NCBI RefSeq assembly: GCF_045679555.1
Contig: NC_092093.1
Location: 60,146,024-60,210,023, forward strand
Length of the DNA stretch: 64,000 nt
DNA from: Salvelinus alpinus
Taxonomy: Eukaryota > Chordata > Actinopteri > Salmoniformes > Salmonidae
Reading direction: 5' to 3'
Positions 30,490 to 41,499 of this stretch are shown one piece after another. A program made the position numbers and the translations under genes. Below the pieces are notes generated by a model. That model did not search any database. It was not told where the DNA came from and saw nothing but the letters and a program-made list of their open reading frames with translations. Numbering within the stretch: the first letter of the stretch is position 1; each line of letters opens with the position of its first letter.

Positions 30490-33400
30490 CTTCCTGGGGT
30501 CCATTAGATACTGTACATGCAGCAGCTACTCTTCCTGGGGTCCATTAGATACTGTACATGCAGCAGCTACTCTTCCTGGGGTCCATTAGATACTGTACAT
30601 GCAGCAGCTATTCTTCCTGGGGTCCATTAGATACTGTACATGCAGCAGCTACTCTTCCTGGGGTCCATTAGATACTGTACATGCAGCAGCTACTCTTCCT
30701 GGGGTCCATTAGATACTGCACATGCAGCAGCTACTCTTCCTGGGGTCCATTAGATACTGCACATGCAGCAGCTATTCTTCCTGGGGTCCATTAGATACTG
30801 CACATGCAGCAGCTATTCTTCCTGGGGTCCATTAGATACTGAACATGCAGCAGCTACTCTTCCTGGGGTCCATTAGATACTGCACATGCAGCAGCTACTC
30901 TTCATGGGGTCCATTAGATACTGCAAATGCAGCAGCTATTCTTCCTGGGGTCCATTAGATACTGCACATGCAGCAGCTACTCTTCCTGGGGTCCATTAGA
31001 TACTGTACATGCAGCAGCTACTCTTCCTGGGGTCCATTAGATACTGCACATGCAACAGCTACTCTTCCTGGGGTCCAGTAGATACTGCACATGCAACAGC
31101 TACTCTTCCTGGGGTCCATTAGATACTGTACATGCAGCAGCTATTCTTCCTGGGGTCCATTAGATACTGTACATGCAGCAGCTACTCTTCCTGGGGTCCA
31201 TTAGATACTGCACATGCAGCAGCTACTCTTCCTGGGGTCCATTAGATACTGTACATGGAGCAGCTACTCTTCCTGGGGTCCATTAGATACTGTACATGCA
31301 GCAGCTACTCTTCCTGGGGTCCATTAGATACGGCACATGCAGCAGCTACTCTTCCTGGGGTCCATTAACTACTGAACATGCAGCAGCTACTCTTCCTGGG
31401 GTCCATTAGATACTGAACATGCAGCAGCTACTCTTCCTGGGGTCCATTAGATACTGTACATGCAGCAGCTATTCTTCCTGGAGTCCATTAGATACTGCAC
31501 ATGCAGCAGCTACTCTTCATGGGGTCCATTAGATACTGCACATGCAGCAGCTATTCTTCCTGGGGTCCATTAGATACTGTACATGCAGCAGCTACTCTTC
31601 CTGGGGTCCATTAGATACTGCACATGCAGCAGCTACTCTTCCTGTGGTCCATTAGATACTGTACATGCAGCAGTTATTCTTCCTGGGGTCCATTAGATAC
31701 TGCACATGCAGCAGCTACTCTTCCTGGGGTCCATTAGATACTGTACATGCAGCAGCTACTCTTCCTGGGGTCCATTAGATACTGTACATGCAGCAGCTAT
31801 TCTTCCTGGGGTCCATTAGATACTGTACATGCAGCAGCTACTCTTCCTGGGGTCCATTAGATACTGTACATGCAGCAGCTACTCTTCCTGGGGTCCATTA
31901 GATACTGCACATGCAGCAGCTACTCTTCCTGGGGTCCATTAGATACTGTACATGCAGCAGCTACTCTTCCTGGGGTCCATTAGCTACTGCACATGCAGCA
32001 GCTACTCTTCCTGGGGTCCAGTAGATACTGTACATGCAGCAGCTACTCTTCCTGGGGTCCATTAGATACTGTACATGCAGCAGCTACTCTTCCTGGGGTC
32101 CATTAGATACTGTACATGCAGCAGCTACTCTTCCTGGGGTCCATTAGATACTGTACATGCAGCAGCTACTCTTCCTGGGGTCCATTAGATACTGCACATG
32201 CAGCAGCTACTCTTCCTAGGGTCCATTAGATACTGTACATGCAGCAGCTACTCTTCCTGGGGTCCATTAGATACTGTACATGCAGCAGCTACTCTTCATG
32301 GGGTCCATTAGCTACTGCACATGCAGCAGCTACTCTTCCTGGGGTCCATTAGATACTGTACATGCAGCAGCTACTCTTCCTGGGGTCCATTAGATACTGC
32401 ACATGCGACAGCTACTCTTCCTGGGGTCCATTAGATACTGCACATGCAACAGCTACTCTTCCTGGGGTCCATTAGATACTGTACATGCAGCAGCTATTCT
32501 TCCTGGGGTCCATTAGATACTGTACATGCAGCAGCTACTCTTCCTGGGGTCCATTAGATACTGCACATGCAGCAGCTACTCTTCCTGGGGTCCATTAGAT
32601 ACTGCACATGCAGCAGCTATTCTTCCTGGGGTCCATTAGATACTGTACATGCAGCAGCTACTCTTCCTGGGGTCCATTAGATACGGCACATGCAGCAGCT
32701 ACTCTTCCTGGGGTCCATTAACTACTGAACATGCAGCAGCTACTCTTCCTGGGGTCCATTAGATACTGTACATGCAGCAGCTACTCTTCCTGGGGTCCAT
32801 TAGATACTGTACATACAGCAGCTATTCTTCCTGGAGTCCATTAGATACTGCACATGCAGCAGCTACTCTTCCTGGGGTCCATTAGATACTGCACATGCAG
32901 CAGCTATTCTTCCTGGGGTCCATTAGATACTGTACATGCAGCAGCTATTCTTCCTGGGGTCCATTAGATACTGTACATGCAGCAGCTACTCTTCCTGGGG
33001 TCCATTAGATACGGCACATGCAGCAGCTACTCTTCCTGGGGTCCATTAACTACTGAACATGCAGCAGCTACTCTTCCTGGGGTCCATTAGATACTGTACA
33101 TGCAGCAGCTACTCTTCCTGGGGTCCATTAGATACTGTACATACAGCAGCTATTCTTCCTGGAGTCCATTAGATACTGCACATGCAGCAGCTACTCTTCC
33201 TGGGGTCCATTAGATACTGCACATGCAGCAGCTATTCTTCCTGGGGTCCATTAGATACTGTACATGCAGCAGCTACTCTTCCTGGGGTCCATTAGATACT
33301 GCACATGCAGCAGCTACTCTTCCTGTGGTCCAATAGATACTGTACATGCAGCAGCTATTCTTCCTGGGGTCCATTAGATACTGCACATGCAGCAGCTACT

Positions 33401-36400
33401 CTTCCTGTGGTCCATTAGATACTGTACATGCAGCAGCTACTCTTCCTGGGGCCCATTAGATACTGTACATGCAGCAGCTATTCTTCCTGGGGTCCATTAG
33501 ATACTGTACATGCAGCAGCTACTCTTACTGGGGTCCATTAGATACTGTACATGCAGCAGCTACTCTTCCTGGGGTCCATTAGATACTGCACATGCAGCAG
33601 CTACTCTTCCTGGGGTCCATTAGATACTGTACATGCAGCAGCTACTCTTCCTGGGGTCCATTAGCTACTGCACATGCAGCAGCTACTCTTCCTGGGGTCC
33701 AGTAGATACTGTACATGCAGCAGCTACTCTTCCTGGGGTCCATTAGATACTGTACATGCAGCAGCTATTCTTCCTGGGGTCCATTAGATACTGTACATGC
33801 AGCAGCTACTCTTCCTGGGGTCCATTAGATACTGTACATGCAGCAGCTACTCTTCCTGGGGTCCATTAGATACTGCACATGCAGCAGCTACTCTTCCTGG
33901 GGTCCATTAGATACTGCACATGCAGCAGCTATTCTTCCTGGGGTCCATTAGATACTGCACATGCAGCAGCTATTCTTCCTGGGGTCCATTAGATACTGAA
34001 CATGCAGCAGCTGCTCTTCCTGGGGTCCATTAGATACTGCACATGCAGCAGCTACTCTTCATGGGGTCCATTAGATACTGCACATGCAGCAGCTATTCTT
34101 CCTGGGGTCCATTAGATACTGCACATGCAGCAGCTATTCTTCCTGGGGTCCATTAGATACTGAACATGCAGCAGCTACTCTTCCTGGGGTCCATTAGATA
34201 TTGTACATGCAGCAGCTACTCTTCCTGGGGTCCATTAGATACTGTACATGCAGCAGCTACTCTTCCTGGGGTCCATTATATACTGTACATGCAGCAGCTA
34301 TTCTTCCTGGGGTCCATTAGATACTGTACATGCAGCAGCTACTCTTCCTGGGGTCCATTAGATACTGTACATGCAGCAGCTACTCTTCCTGGGGTCCATT
34401 AGATACTGCACATGCAGCAGCTACTCTTCCTGGGGTCCATTAGATACTGCACATGCAGCAGCTATTCTTCCTGGGGTCCATTAGATACTGCACATGCAGC
34501 AGCTATTCTTCCTGGGGTCCATTAGATACTGAACATGCAGCAGCTACTCTTCCTGGGGTCCATTAGATACTGCACATGCAGCAGCTACTCTTCATGGGGT
34601 CCATTAGATACTGCAAATGCAGCAGCTATTCTTCCTGGGGTCCATTAGATACTGCACATGCAGCAGCTACTCTTCCTGGGGTCCATTAGATACTGTACAT
34701 GCAGCAGCTACTCTTCCTGGGGTCCATTAGATACTGCACATGCAACAGCTACTCTTCCTGGGGTCCAGTAGATACTGCACATGCAACAGCTACTCTTCCT
34801 GGGGTCCATTAGATACTGTACATGCAGCAGCTATTCTTCCTGGGGTCCATTAGATACTGTACATGCAGCAGCTACTCTTCCTGGGGTCCATTAGATACTG
34901 CACATGCAGCAGCTACTCTTCCTGGGGTCCATTAGATACTGTACATGGAGCAGCTACTCTTCCTGGGGTCCATTAGATACTGTACATGCAGCAGCTACTC
35001 TTCCTGGGGTCCATTAGATACGGCACATGCAGCAGCTACTCTTCCTGGGGTCCATTAACTACTGAACATGCAGCAGCTACTCTTCCTGGGGTCCATTAGA
35101 TACTGAACATGCAGCAGCTACTCTTCCTGGGGTCCATTAGATACTGTACATGCAGCAGCTATTCTTCCTGGAGTCCATTAGATACTGCACATGCAGCAGC
35201 TACTCTTCATGGGGTCCATTAGATACTGCACATGCAGCAGCTATTCTTCCTGGGGTCCATTAGATACTGTACATGCAGCAGCTACTCTTCCTGGGGTCCA
35301 TTAGATACTGCACATGCAGCAGCTACTCTTCCTGTGGTCCATTAGATACTGTACATGCAGCAGTTATTCTTCCTGGGGTCCATTAGATACTGCACATGCA
35401 GCAGCTACTCTTCCTGGGGTCCATTAGATACTGTACATGCAGCAGCTACTCTTCCTGGGGTCCATTAGATACTGTACATGCAGCAGCTATTCTTCCTGGG
35501 GTCCATTAGATACTGTACATGCAGCAGCTACTCTTCCTGGGGTCCATTAGATACTGTACATGCAGCAGCTACTCTTCCTGGGGTCCATTAGATACTGCAC
35601 ATGCAGCAGCTACTCTTCCTGGGGTCCATTAGATACTGTACATGCAGCAGCTACTCTTCCTGGGGTCCATTAGCTACTGCACATGCAGCAGCTACTCTTC
35701 CTGGGGTCCAGTAGATACTGTACATGCAGCAGCTACTCTTCCTGGGGTCCATTAGATACTGTACATGCAGCAGCTACTCTTCCTGGGGTCCATTAGATAC
35801 TGTACATGCAGCAGCTACTCTTCCTGGGGTCCATTAGATACTGTACATGCAGCAGCTACTCTTCCTGGGGTCCATTAGATACTGCACATGCAGCAGCTAC
35901 TCTTCCTAGGGTCCATTAGATACTGTACATGCAGCAGCTACTCTTCCTGGGGTCCATTAGATACTGTACATGCAGCAGCTACTCTTCATGGGGTCCATTA
36001 GCTACTGCACATGCAGCAGCTACTCTTCCTGGGGTCCATTAGATACTGTACATGCAGCAGCTACTCTTCCTGGGGTCCATTAGATACTGCACATGCGACA
36101 GCTACTCTTCCTGGGGTCCATTAGATACTGCACATGCAACAGCTACTCTTCCTGGGGTCCATTAGATACTGTACATGCAGCAGCTATTCTTCCTGGGGTC
36201 CATTAGATACTGTACATGCAGCAGCTACTCTTCCTGGGGTCCATTAGATACTGCACATGCAGCAGCTACTCTTCCTGGGGTCCATTAGATACTGCACATG
36301 CAGCAGCTATTCTTCCTGGGGTCCATTAGATACTGTACATGCAGCAGCTACTCTTCCTGGGGTCCATTAGATACGGCACATGCAGCAGCTACTCTTCCTG

Positions 36401-38200
36401 GGGTCCATTAACTACTGAACATGCAGCAGCTACTCTTCCTGGGGTCCATTAGATACTGTACATGCAGCAGCTACTCTTCCTGGGGTCCATTAGATACTGT
36501 ACATACAGCAGCTATTCTTCCTGGAGTCCATTAGATACTGCACATGCAGCAGCTACTCTTCCTGGGGTCCATTAGATACTGCACATGCAGCAGCTATTCT
36601 TCCTGGGGTCCATTAGATACTGTACATGCAGCAGCTACTCTTCCTGGGGTCCATTAGATACTGCACATGCAGCAGCTACTCTTCCTGTGGTCCATTAGAT
36701 ACTGTACATGCAGCAGCTATTCTTCCTGGGGTCCATTAGATACTGCACATGCAGCAGCTACTCTTCCTGTGGTCCATTAGATACTGTACATGCAGCAGCT
36801 ACTCTTCCTGGGGCCCATTAGATACTGTACATGCAGCAGCTATTCTTCCTGGGGTCCATTAGATACTGTACATGCAGCAGCTACTCTTACTGGGGTCCAT
36901 TAGATACTGTACATGCAGCAGCTACTCTTCCTGGGGTCCATTAGATACTGCACATGCAGCAGCTACTCTTCCTGGGGTCCATTAGATACTGTACATGCAG
37001 CAGCTACTCTTCCTGGGGTCCATTAGCTACTGCACATGCAGCAGCTACTCTTCCTGGGGTCCAGTAGATACTGTACATGCAGCAGCTACTCTTCCTGGGG
37101 TCCATTAGATACTGTACATGCAGCAGCTATTCTTCCTGGGGTCCATTAGATACTGTACATGCAGCAGCTACTCTTCCTGGGGTCCATTAGATACTGTACA
37201 TGCAGCAGCTACTCTTCCTGGGGTCCATTAGATACTGCACATGCAGCAGCTACTCTTCCTGGGGTCCATTAGATACTGCACATGCAGCAGCTATTCTTCC
37301 TGGGGTCCATTAGATACTGCACATGCAGCAGCTATTCTTCCTGGGGTCCATTAGATACTGAACATGCAGCAGCTGCTCTTCCTGGGGTCCATTAGATACT
37401 GCACATGCAGCAGCTACTCTTCATGGGGTCCATTAGATACTGCACATGCAGCAGCTATTCTTCCTGGGGTCCATTAGATACTGCACATGCAGCAGCTACT
37501 CTTCCTGGGGTCCATTAGATACTGTACATGCAGCAGCTACTCTTCCTGGGGTCCATTAGATACTGCACATGCAACAGCTACTCTTCCTGGGGTCCATTAG
37601 ATACTGCACATGCAACAGCTACTCTTCCTGGGGTCCATTAGATACTGTACATGCAGCAGCTATTCTTCCTGGGGTCCATTAGATACTGTACATGCAGCAG
37701 CTACTCTTCCTGGGGTCCATTAGATACTGCACATGCAGCAGCTACTCTTCCTGGGGTCCATTAGATACTGTACATGGAGCAGCTACTCTTCCTGGGGTCC
37801 ATTAGATACTGTACATGCAGCAGCTACTCTTCCTGGGGTCCATTAGATACGGCACATGCAGCAGCTACTCTTCCTGGGGTCCATTAGATACTGCACATGC
37901 AGCAGCTACTCTTCCTGGGGTCCATTAGATACTGCACATGCAGCAGCTACTCTTCCTGTGGTCCATTAGATACTGTACATGCAGCAGCTATTCTTCCTGG
38001 GGTCCATTAGATACTGCACATGCAGCAGCTACTCTTCCTGGGGTCCATTAGATACTGTACATGCAGCAGCTACTCTTCCTGGGGTCCATTAGATACTGTA
38101 CATGCAGCAGCTATTCTTCCTGGGGTCCATTAGATACTGTACATGCAGCAGCTACTCTTCCTGGGGTCCATTAGATACTGTACATGCAGCAGCTACTCTT
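30490..38200 (+). repeat. 90-unit (3,690-bp) duplication inside the array
   Basis: Rare variants recur at exactly 3,690 bp: CTGCAAATGC at 30921 and 34611, GTCCAGTAG near 31074 and 34764, ACATGCGACA at 32401 and 36091. Further on the offset becomes 3,362 bp (GGGCCCATTA at 33449 and 36811; CTGCTCTTCC at 34011 and 37373), because the first copy carries an extra 8-unit block (ATACGGCAC near 32681 and again near 33009). A third, partial relation at 2,829 bp (69 units) links 34742 with 37571. The copy boundaries are approximate. Confidence 0.85.
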
Positions 38201-38866
38201 CCTGGGGTCCATTAGATACTGCACATGCAGCAGCTACTCTTCCTGGGGTCCATTAGATACTGTACATGCAGCAGCTACTCTTCCTGGGGTCCATTAGCTA
38301 CTGCACATGCAGCAGCTACTCTTCCTGGGGTCCAGTAGATACTGTACATGCAGCAGCTACTCTTCCTGGGGTCCATTAGATACTGTACATGCAGCAGCTA
38401 CTCTTCCTGGGGTCCATTAGATACTGTACATGCAGCAGCTACTCTTCCTGGGGTCCATTAGATACTGTACATGCAGCAGCTACTCTTCCTGGGGTCCATT
38501 AGATACTGCACATGCAGCAGCTACTCTTCCTGGGGTCCATTAGATACTGTACATGCAGCAGCTACTCTTCCTGGGGTCCATTAGATACTGTACATGCAGC
38601 AGCTACTCTTCATGGGGTCCATTAGCTACTGCACATGCAGCAGCTACTCTTCCTGGGGTCCAGTAGATACTGTACATGCAGCAGCTACTCTTCCTGGGGT
38701 CCATTAGATACTATACATGGAGCAGCTACTCTTCCTGGGGTCCATTAGATACTCGACATGCAGCAGCTACTCTTCCTGGGGTCCATTAGATACTCGACAT
38801 GCAGCAGCTACTCTTCCTGGGGTCCATTAGATACTGCACATGCAGCAGCTACCCTTCCTGGGGTCC

Positions 38867-38940
38867 ACAAAAAACATACAAATACGTGACAAAGTACAGA
38901 ACAGTTATGTACAAGAACAAACAAACAAAGTACGCTACCA
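38867..38940 (+). repeat. Right edge of the dispersed repeat that seeded the array
   Basis: After the last unit the text changes to GGTCCACAAAAAACATACAA, then GACAAAGTACAGAACAGTTA. As I remember it, this is the normal continuation of the dispersed element. Receptor sequence resumes near 38940. Confidence 0.6.
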
Positions 38941-39520
38941 TGGCCCTGGTGGAGATTGGGCACAATACCAAATTTGACATCAGTTACCTGCTCCTCCTAC
39001 AGACTCGCCTTCGAGGCGTAAGGCAGCGGGGAAAGGTGACTACCAGTACAACGCCTTCATCTCCTACAGCTCCAAGGATGAGTCGTGGGTGATGAGGGAG
39101 CTGGTAGCTTGTCTAAAGGGGACTATGTTGGGATCAGCTCCATTCTGACTGTACCTGCACCACTGCAATTTCCGCCCAGGCACGGCTATCCTAGAGAAGA
39201 TTGAAGCAGCCATCTACAACGCCCGAAGCACGCTCTGCATGGTGACCCGAGAATTTCTCCCCAGCGAGTGGTGCATTCTGGACTTCCAGTTGGCCAGTCT
39301 GAGATTTCTGTGTGAGGGGAACGATGTTCTTCTGTTGATGTTTCTCGAAGAGATGACAGACTGTCTCTCCCCTTACACTCAGTTACGCAAGATGGTGCGT
39401 CGGAAAACATACTCGTTGTTGCCCAAGAAGGATCATGACCAGGAGGTGTTCTGGATCAGACTTCATAAAGCCTTGAGAGAAAGCACGCAGCAGGAAGATG
39501 ATGATGATGATGATACATAA
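38940..39520 (+). pseudogene. TLR pseudogene, TIR domain and C-terminus
   Basis: Juxtamembrane text LLLLQTRLRGVRQRGK is followed, after a one-base frameshift near 39037, by YNAFISYSSKDESWVMREL (TIR box 1). It continues past an in-frame TGA at 39148 to LYLHHCNFRPGTAILEKIEA, STLCMVTREFLPSEWCILDF, QLASLRFLCEGNDVLLLMFL, LRKMVRRKTYSLLPKKDH and VFWIRLHKALRES (box 3 FW). It ends in a run of aspartates and a stop at 39518. Box 2, normally RDxxPG, reads CNFRPG, so even the key loop is altered. Confidence 0.9.
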
Positions 39521-39537
39521 GATACAGTTTAGGCGGT

Positions 39538-41016
39538 TATAAACTCAGCCAAAAAATAAACGTCCTCTCACTGTCAACTGCGTTTATTTTCAGAAAACCT
39601 AACATGTGTAAATATTTGTATGAACATAACAAGATTCAACAACTGAGACATAAACTGAACAAGTTCCACAGACATGTGACTAACAGAAATGGAATAATGT
39701 GTCCCTGAACAAAGGGGGTGTAAAAATCAAAAGTAACAGTCAGTATCTGGTGTGGCCACCAGCTGCATTAAGTACTGCAGTGCATCTCCTCCTCATGGAC
39801 TGCACCAGATGTGCCCGTTCTTGCTGTGAGATGTTACCCCACTCTTCCACCAAGGCACCTGCAAGTTCCCGGACATTTTTTTGGGGAATGGCCCTAGCCC
39901 TCACCCTCCGATCCAACAGGTCCCAGACGTGCTCAATGGGATTGAGATCCGGGTTCTTCGCTGGCCATGGCAGAACACTGACATTCCTGTCTTGCAGGAA
40001 ATCACGCACAGAATGACCAATATGGCTGGTGGCATTGTCATGCTGGAGGGTCATGTCAGGATGAGAATGCAGGAAGGGTACCACATGAGGGAGGAGGATG
40101 TCTTCCCTGTAACGCACAGCGTTGAGATTGCCTGCAATGACAACAAGCTCAGTCCGATTATGCTGTGACACACTGCCCCAGACCACGACGGACCCTCCAC
40201 CTCCAAATCGATCCCGCTCCAGAGTACAGGCCTCGGTGTAACGCTCATTCCTTCGACGATAAACGCGAATCCGACCATCACCCCTGGTGAGACAAAACCG
40301 CGACTTGTCAGTGAAGAGCACTTTTTGCCAGTCCTGTCTGGTTCCAGTGACGATTGGTTTTTGCCCATAGGCGACGTTGTTGCCAGTGATGTCTGATGAG
40401 GACCTGCCTTACAACAGACCTACAAGCCCTAAGTCCAGCCTCTCTCAGGCTGTTGCGGACCGTCTGAGCCCTGATGGAGGGATTGGGCGTTCTTGGTGTA
40501 ACTCGGGCAGTTCTTGTTGCCATCCTGTACCTGTCCCGCAGGTGTGACGTTCGGATGTACCGATCCTGTGCAGGTGTTGTTACACGTGGTCTGCCACTGC
40601 GAGGACGATCAGTAGATCGTCCTGTCTCTCTGTAGCGCTGTCTTATGGCGTCTCACAGTACGGATATTGCAATTTATTGCCCTGGCCACATCTGCAGTCC
40701 TCATGCCTCCTTGCAGCATGCCTAAGGCACGTTCACGCAGATGAGCAGGGACTCTGGGCATCTTTATTTTGGTGTTTTTCAGAGTCAGTAGAAAGGCCTC
40801 TTTAGTGTCCTAAGTTTTCATAACTGTGACCTTAATTGCCTACTGTCTGTAAGCTGTTAGTGTCTTAACGACCGTTCCACAGGTGCATGTTCATTAATTG
40901 TTTATGGTTCAATGAACAAACATGGGAAACAGTGTTTAAACCCTTTACAATGAAGATCTGTGAAGTTATTTGGATTTTTACGAATTATCTTTGAAAGACA
41001 GGGTCCTGTTTCTTTT
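39538..41016 (-). mobile_element. Tc1/mariner element, nearly complete but frameshifted
   Basis: The left end ATAAACTCAGCCAAAAAATA and the degraded right end (GACAGGGTCCTGTTTCTTTT) enclose a minus-strand transposase. It reads HLRERALGMLQGGMRTADVA-like text near 40700, ARVTPRTPNPSIRAQTVRNS at 40500, then LFTDKSRFCLTRGDGRIRVY, LQHDNATSHIGHSVRDFL and NPDLNPIEHVWDLLDRRVRA, with DDE residues TD, HDN and NPIE. A one-base insertion near 40335 separates the DNA-binding and catalytic halves. Confidence 0.9.
39740..40321 (-). pseudogene. Tc1 transposase, catalytic half
   Basis: A 193-codon open frame carries the catalytic core, starting inside the TDESRF motif (here TDKSRF, so the residue after the first aspartate is changed) and ending AAGGHTRY. 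The N-terminal helix-turn-helix half lies upstream in another frame (40308-40760). Not functional as it stands. Confidence 0.9.
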
Positions 41017-41254
41017 TTTAATCCATTATAAACATTGAAAAATTACAACATAGAAATAGATTATAATATGAACCTTAATGTTTTTACAAGAAATACAGCA
41101 TTATATGTGTTGCCTCAGTTTTACTTAAACCTACTAAAAAGAAAATGCCATTCAATATCAACACAAGGGGAGTAGTGGATTTGCAGCTTATAACCAGCAG
41201 ATGGAGACAGAGCCTAATCTTTGATAGCTAATTTTTAAATTCCATTACATTTTT

Positions 41255-41492
41255 AAAATATTTTTATTTAAGCATTATTAAACTAGGCAAGTCAGTTAAG
41301 AACAAATTCTTATTTACAATGACGGCCTACCACGGGCCAAACCCGGACGACACTGGGCCAATTGTGCACCGCCCTATGGGATTTCCGATCACGTCCGGAT
41401 GTGATACAGCCTGGATTCGAATTAGAGACTGTAGTGATTCCTCTTGCACTGAGATGCAGTGCCTTAGACCGCTGTGCCACTCGGGAGGCAAT
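41255..41492 (-). mobile_element. tRNA-derived SINE (GCCTCCCGAGTGGCAC head)
   Basis: On the minus strand it starts GCCTCCCGAGTGGCACAGCG, then GGTCTAAGGCACTGCATCTC, and ends CTTGCCTAGTTTAATAATGC. The head differs from the HpaI type (Leu-tRNA-like), but the 3' tail is the same as in the SINE at 7849. Probably the SlmI-type family. Confidence 0.75.
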
Positions 41493-41499
41493 ATTAATT

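Larger units (their letters stand above)
25827..38866 (+). repeat. Giant 41-bp minisatellite, 318 periods, 13.04 kb
   Basis: The unit begins CCATTAGATACTGTACATGC and ends AGCAGCTACTCTTCCTGGGGT. From the first CCA (25827) to the last (38865) is 13,038 bases, exactly 318 x 41. Checkpoints at 27016, 30009, 33002 and 35954 all fall in phase, so length changes are absent or balanced. Units differ only by substitutions: TGTACATG/TGCACATG, CTACTC/CTATTC, AACTACTGAACATG, ATACGGCAC, GAGCATG, GCAACAG, ACATGGAGC. These variants recur in blocks. It covers a fifth of the window. There are no spacers, so it is not CRISPR-like. Because 41 is not a multiple of three, every frame is cycled and stops are frequent; it is not coding. 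Confidence 0.97.
25336..39520 (+). pseudogene. Toll-like receptor pseudogene split by a 13-kb tandem array
   Basis: Toll-like receptors are membrane sensors of microbial molecules: an outer leucine-rich-repeat domain, a membrane span and an inner TIR signalling domain. Seen here: a signal-peptide-like start and LRR text (25336-25810), then a 41-bp array (25827-38866), then the end of the membrane-proximal region and a TIR domain (38940-39520). Stops and frameshifts in both halves, and loss of most LRRs, show it is dead. The TIR text resembles fish TLRs of the TLR11 group (TLR13/22/23-like). The exact member cannot be fixed. The array may have grown inside the gene before or after it died. Confidence 0.85.

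Noticed and set aside
34166..34402. 78-codon ORF within the 41-bp array
   Set aside because: It is open only because of a local variant (ATTATA for ATTAGA). A 41-bp unit cycles all frames.
25827..38866. CRISPR-like or spacer-containing array
   Set aside because: The 41-bp units are contiguous with no unique spacers, and the setting is a vertebrate genome.
25827..38866. Centromeric satellite
   Set aside because: The array has higher-order structure like some centromeres, but it is a single 13-kb block within a gene relic and nothing else points to a centromere.
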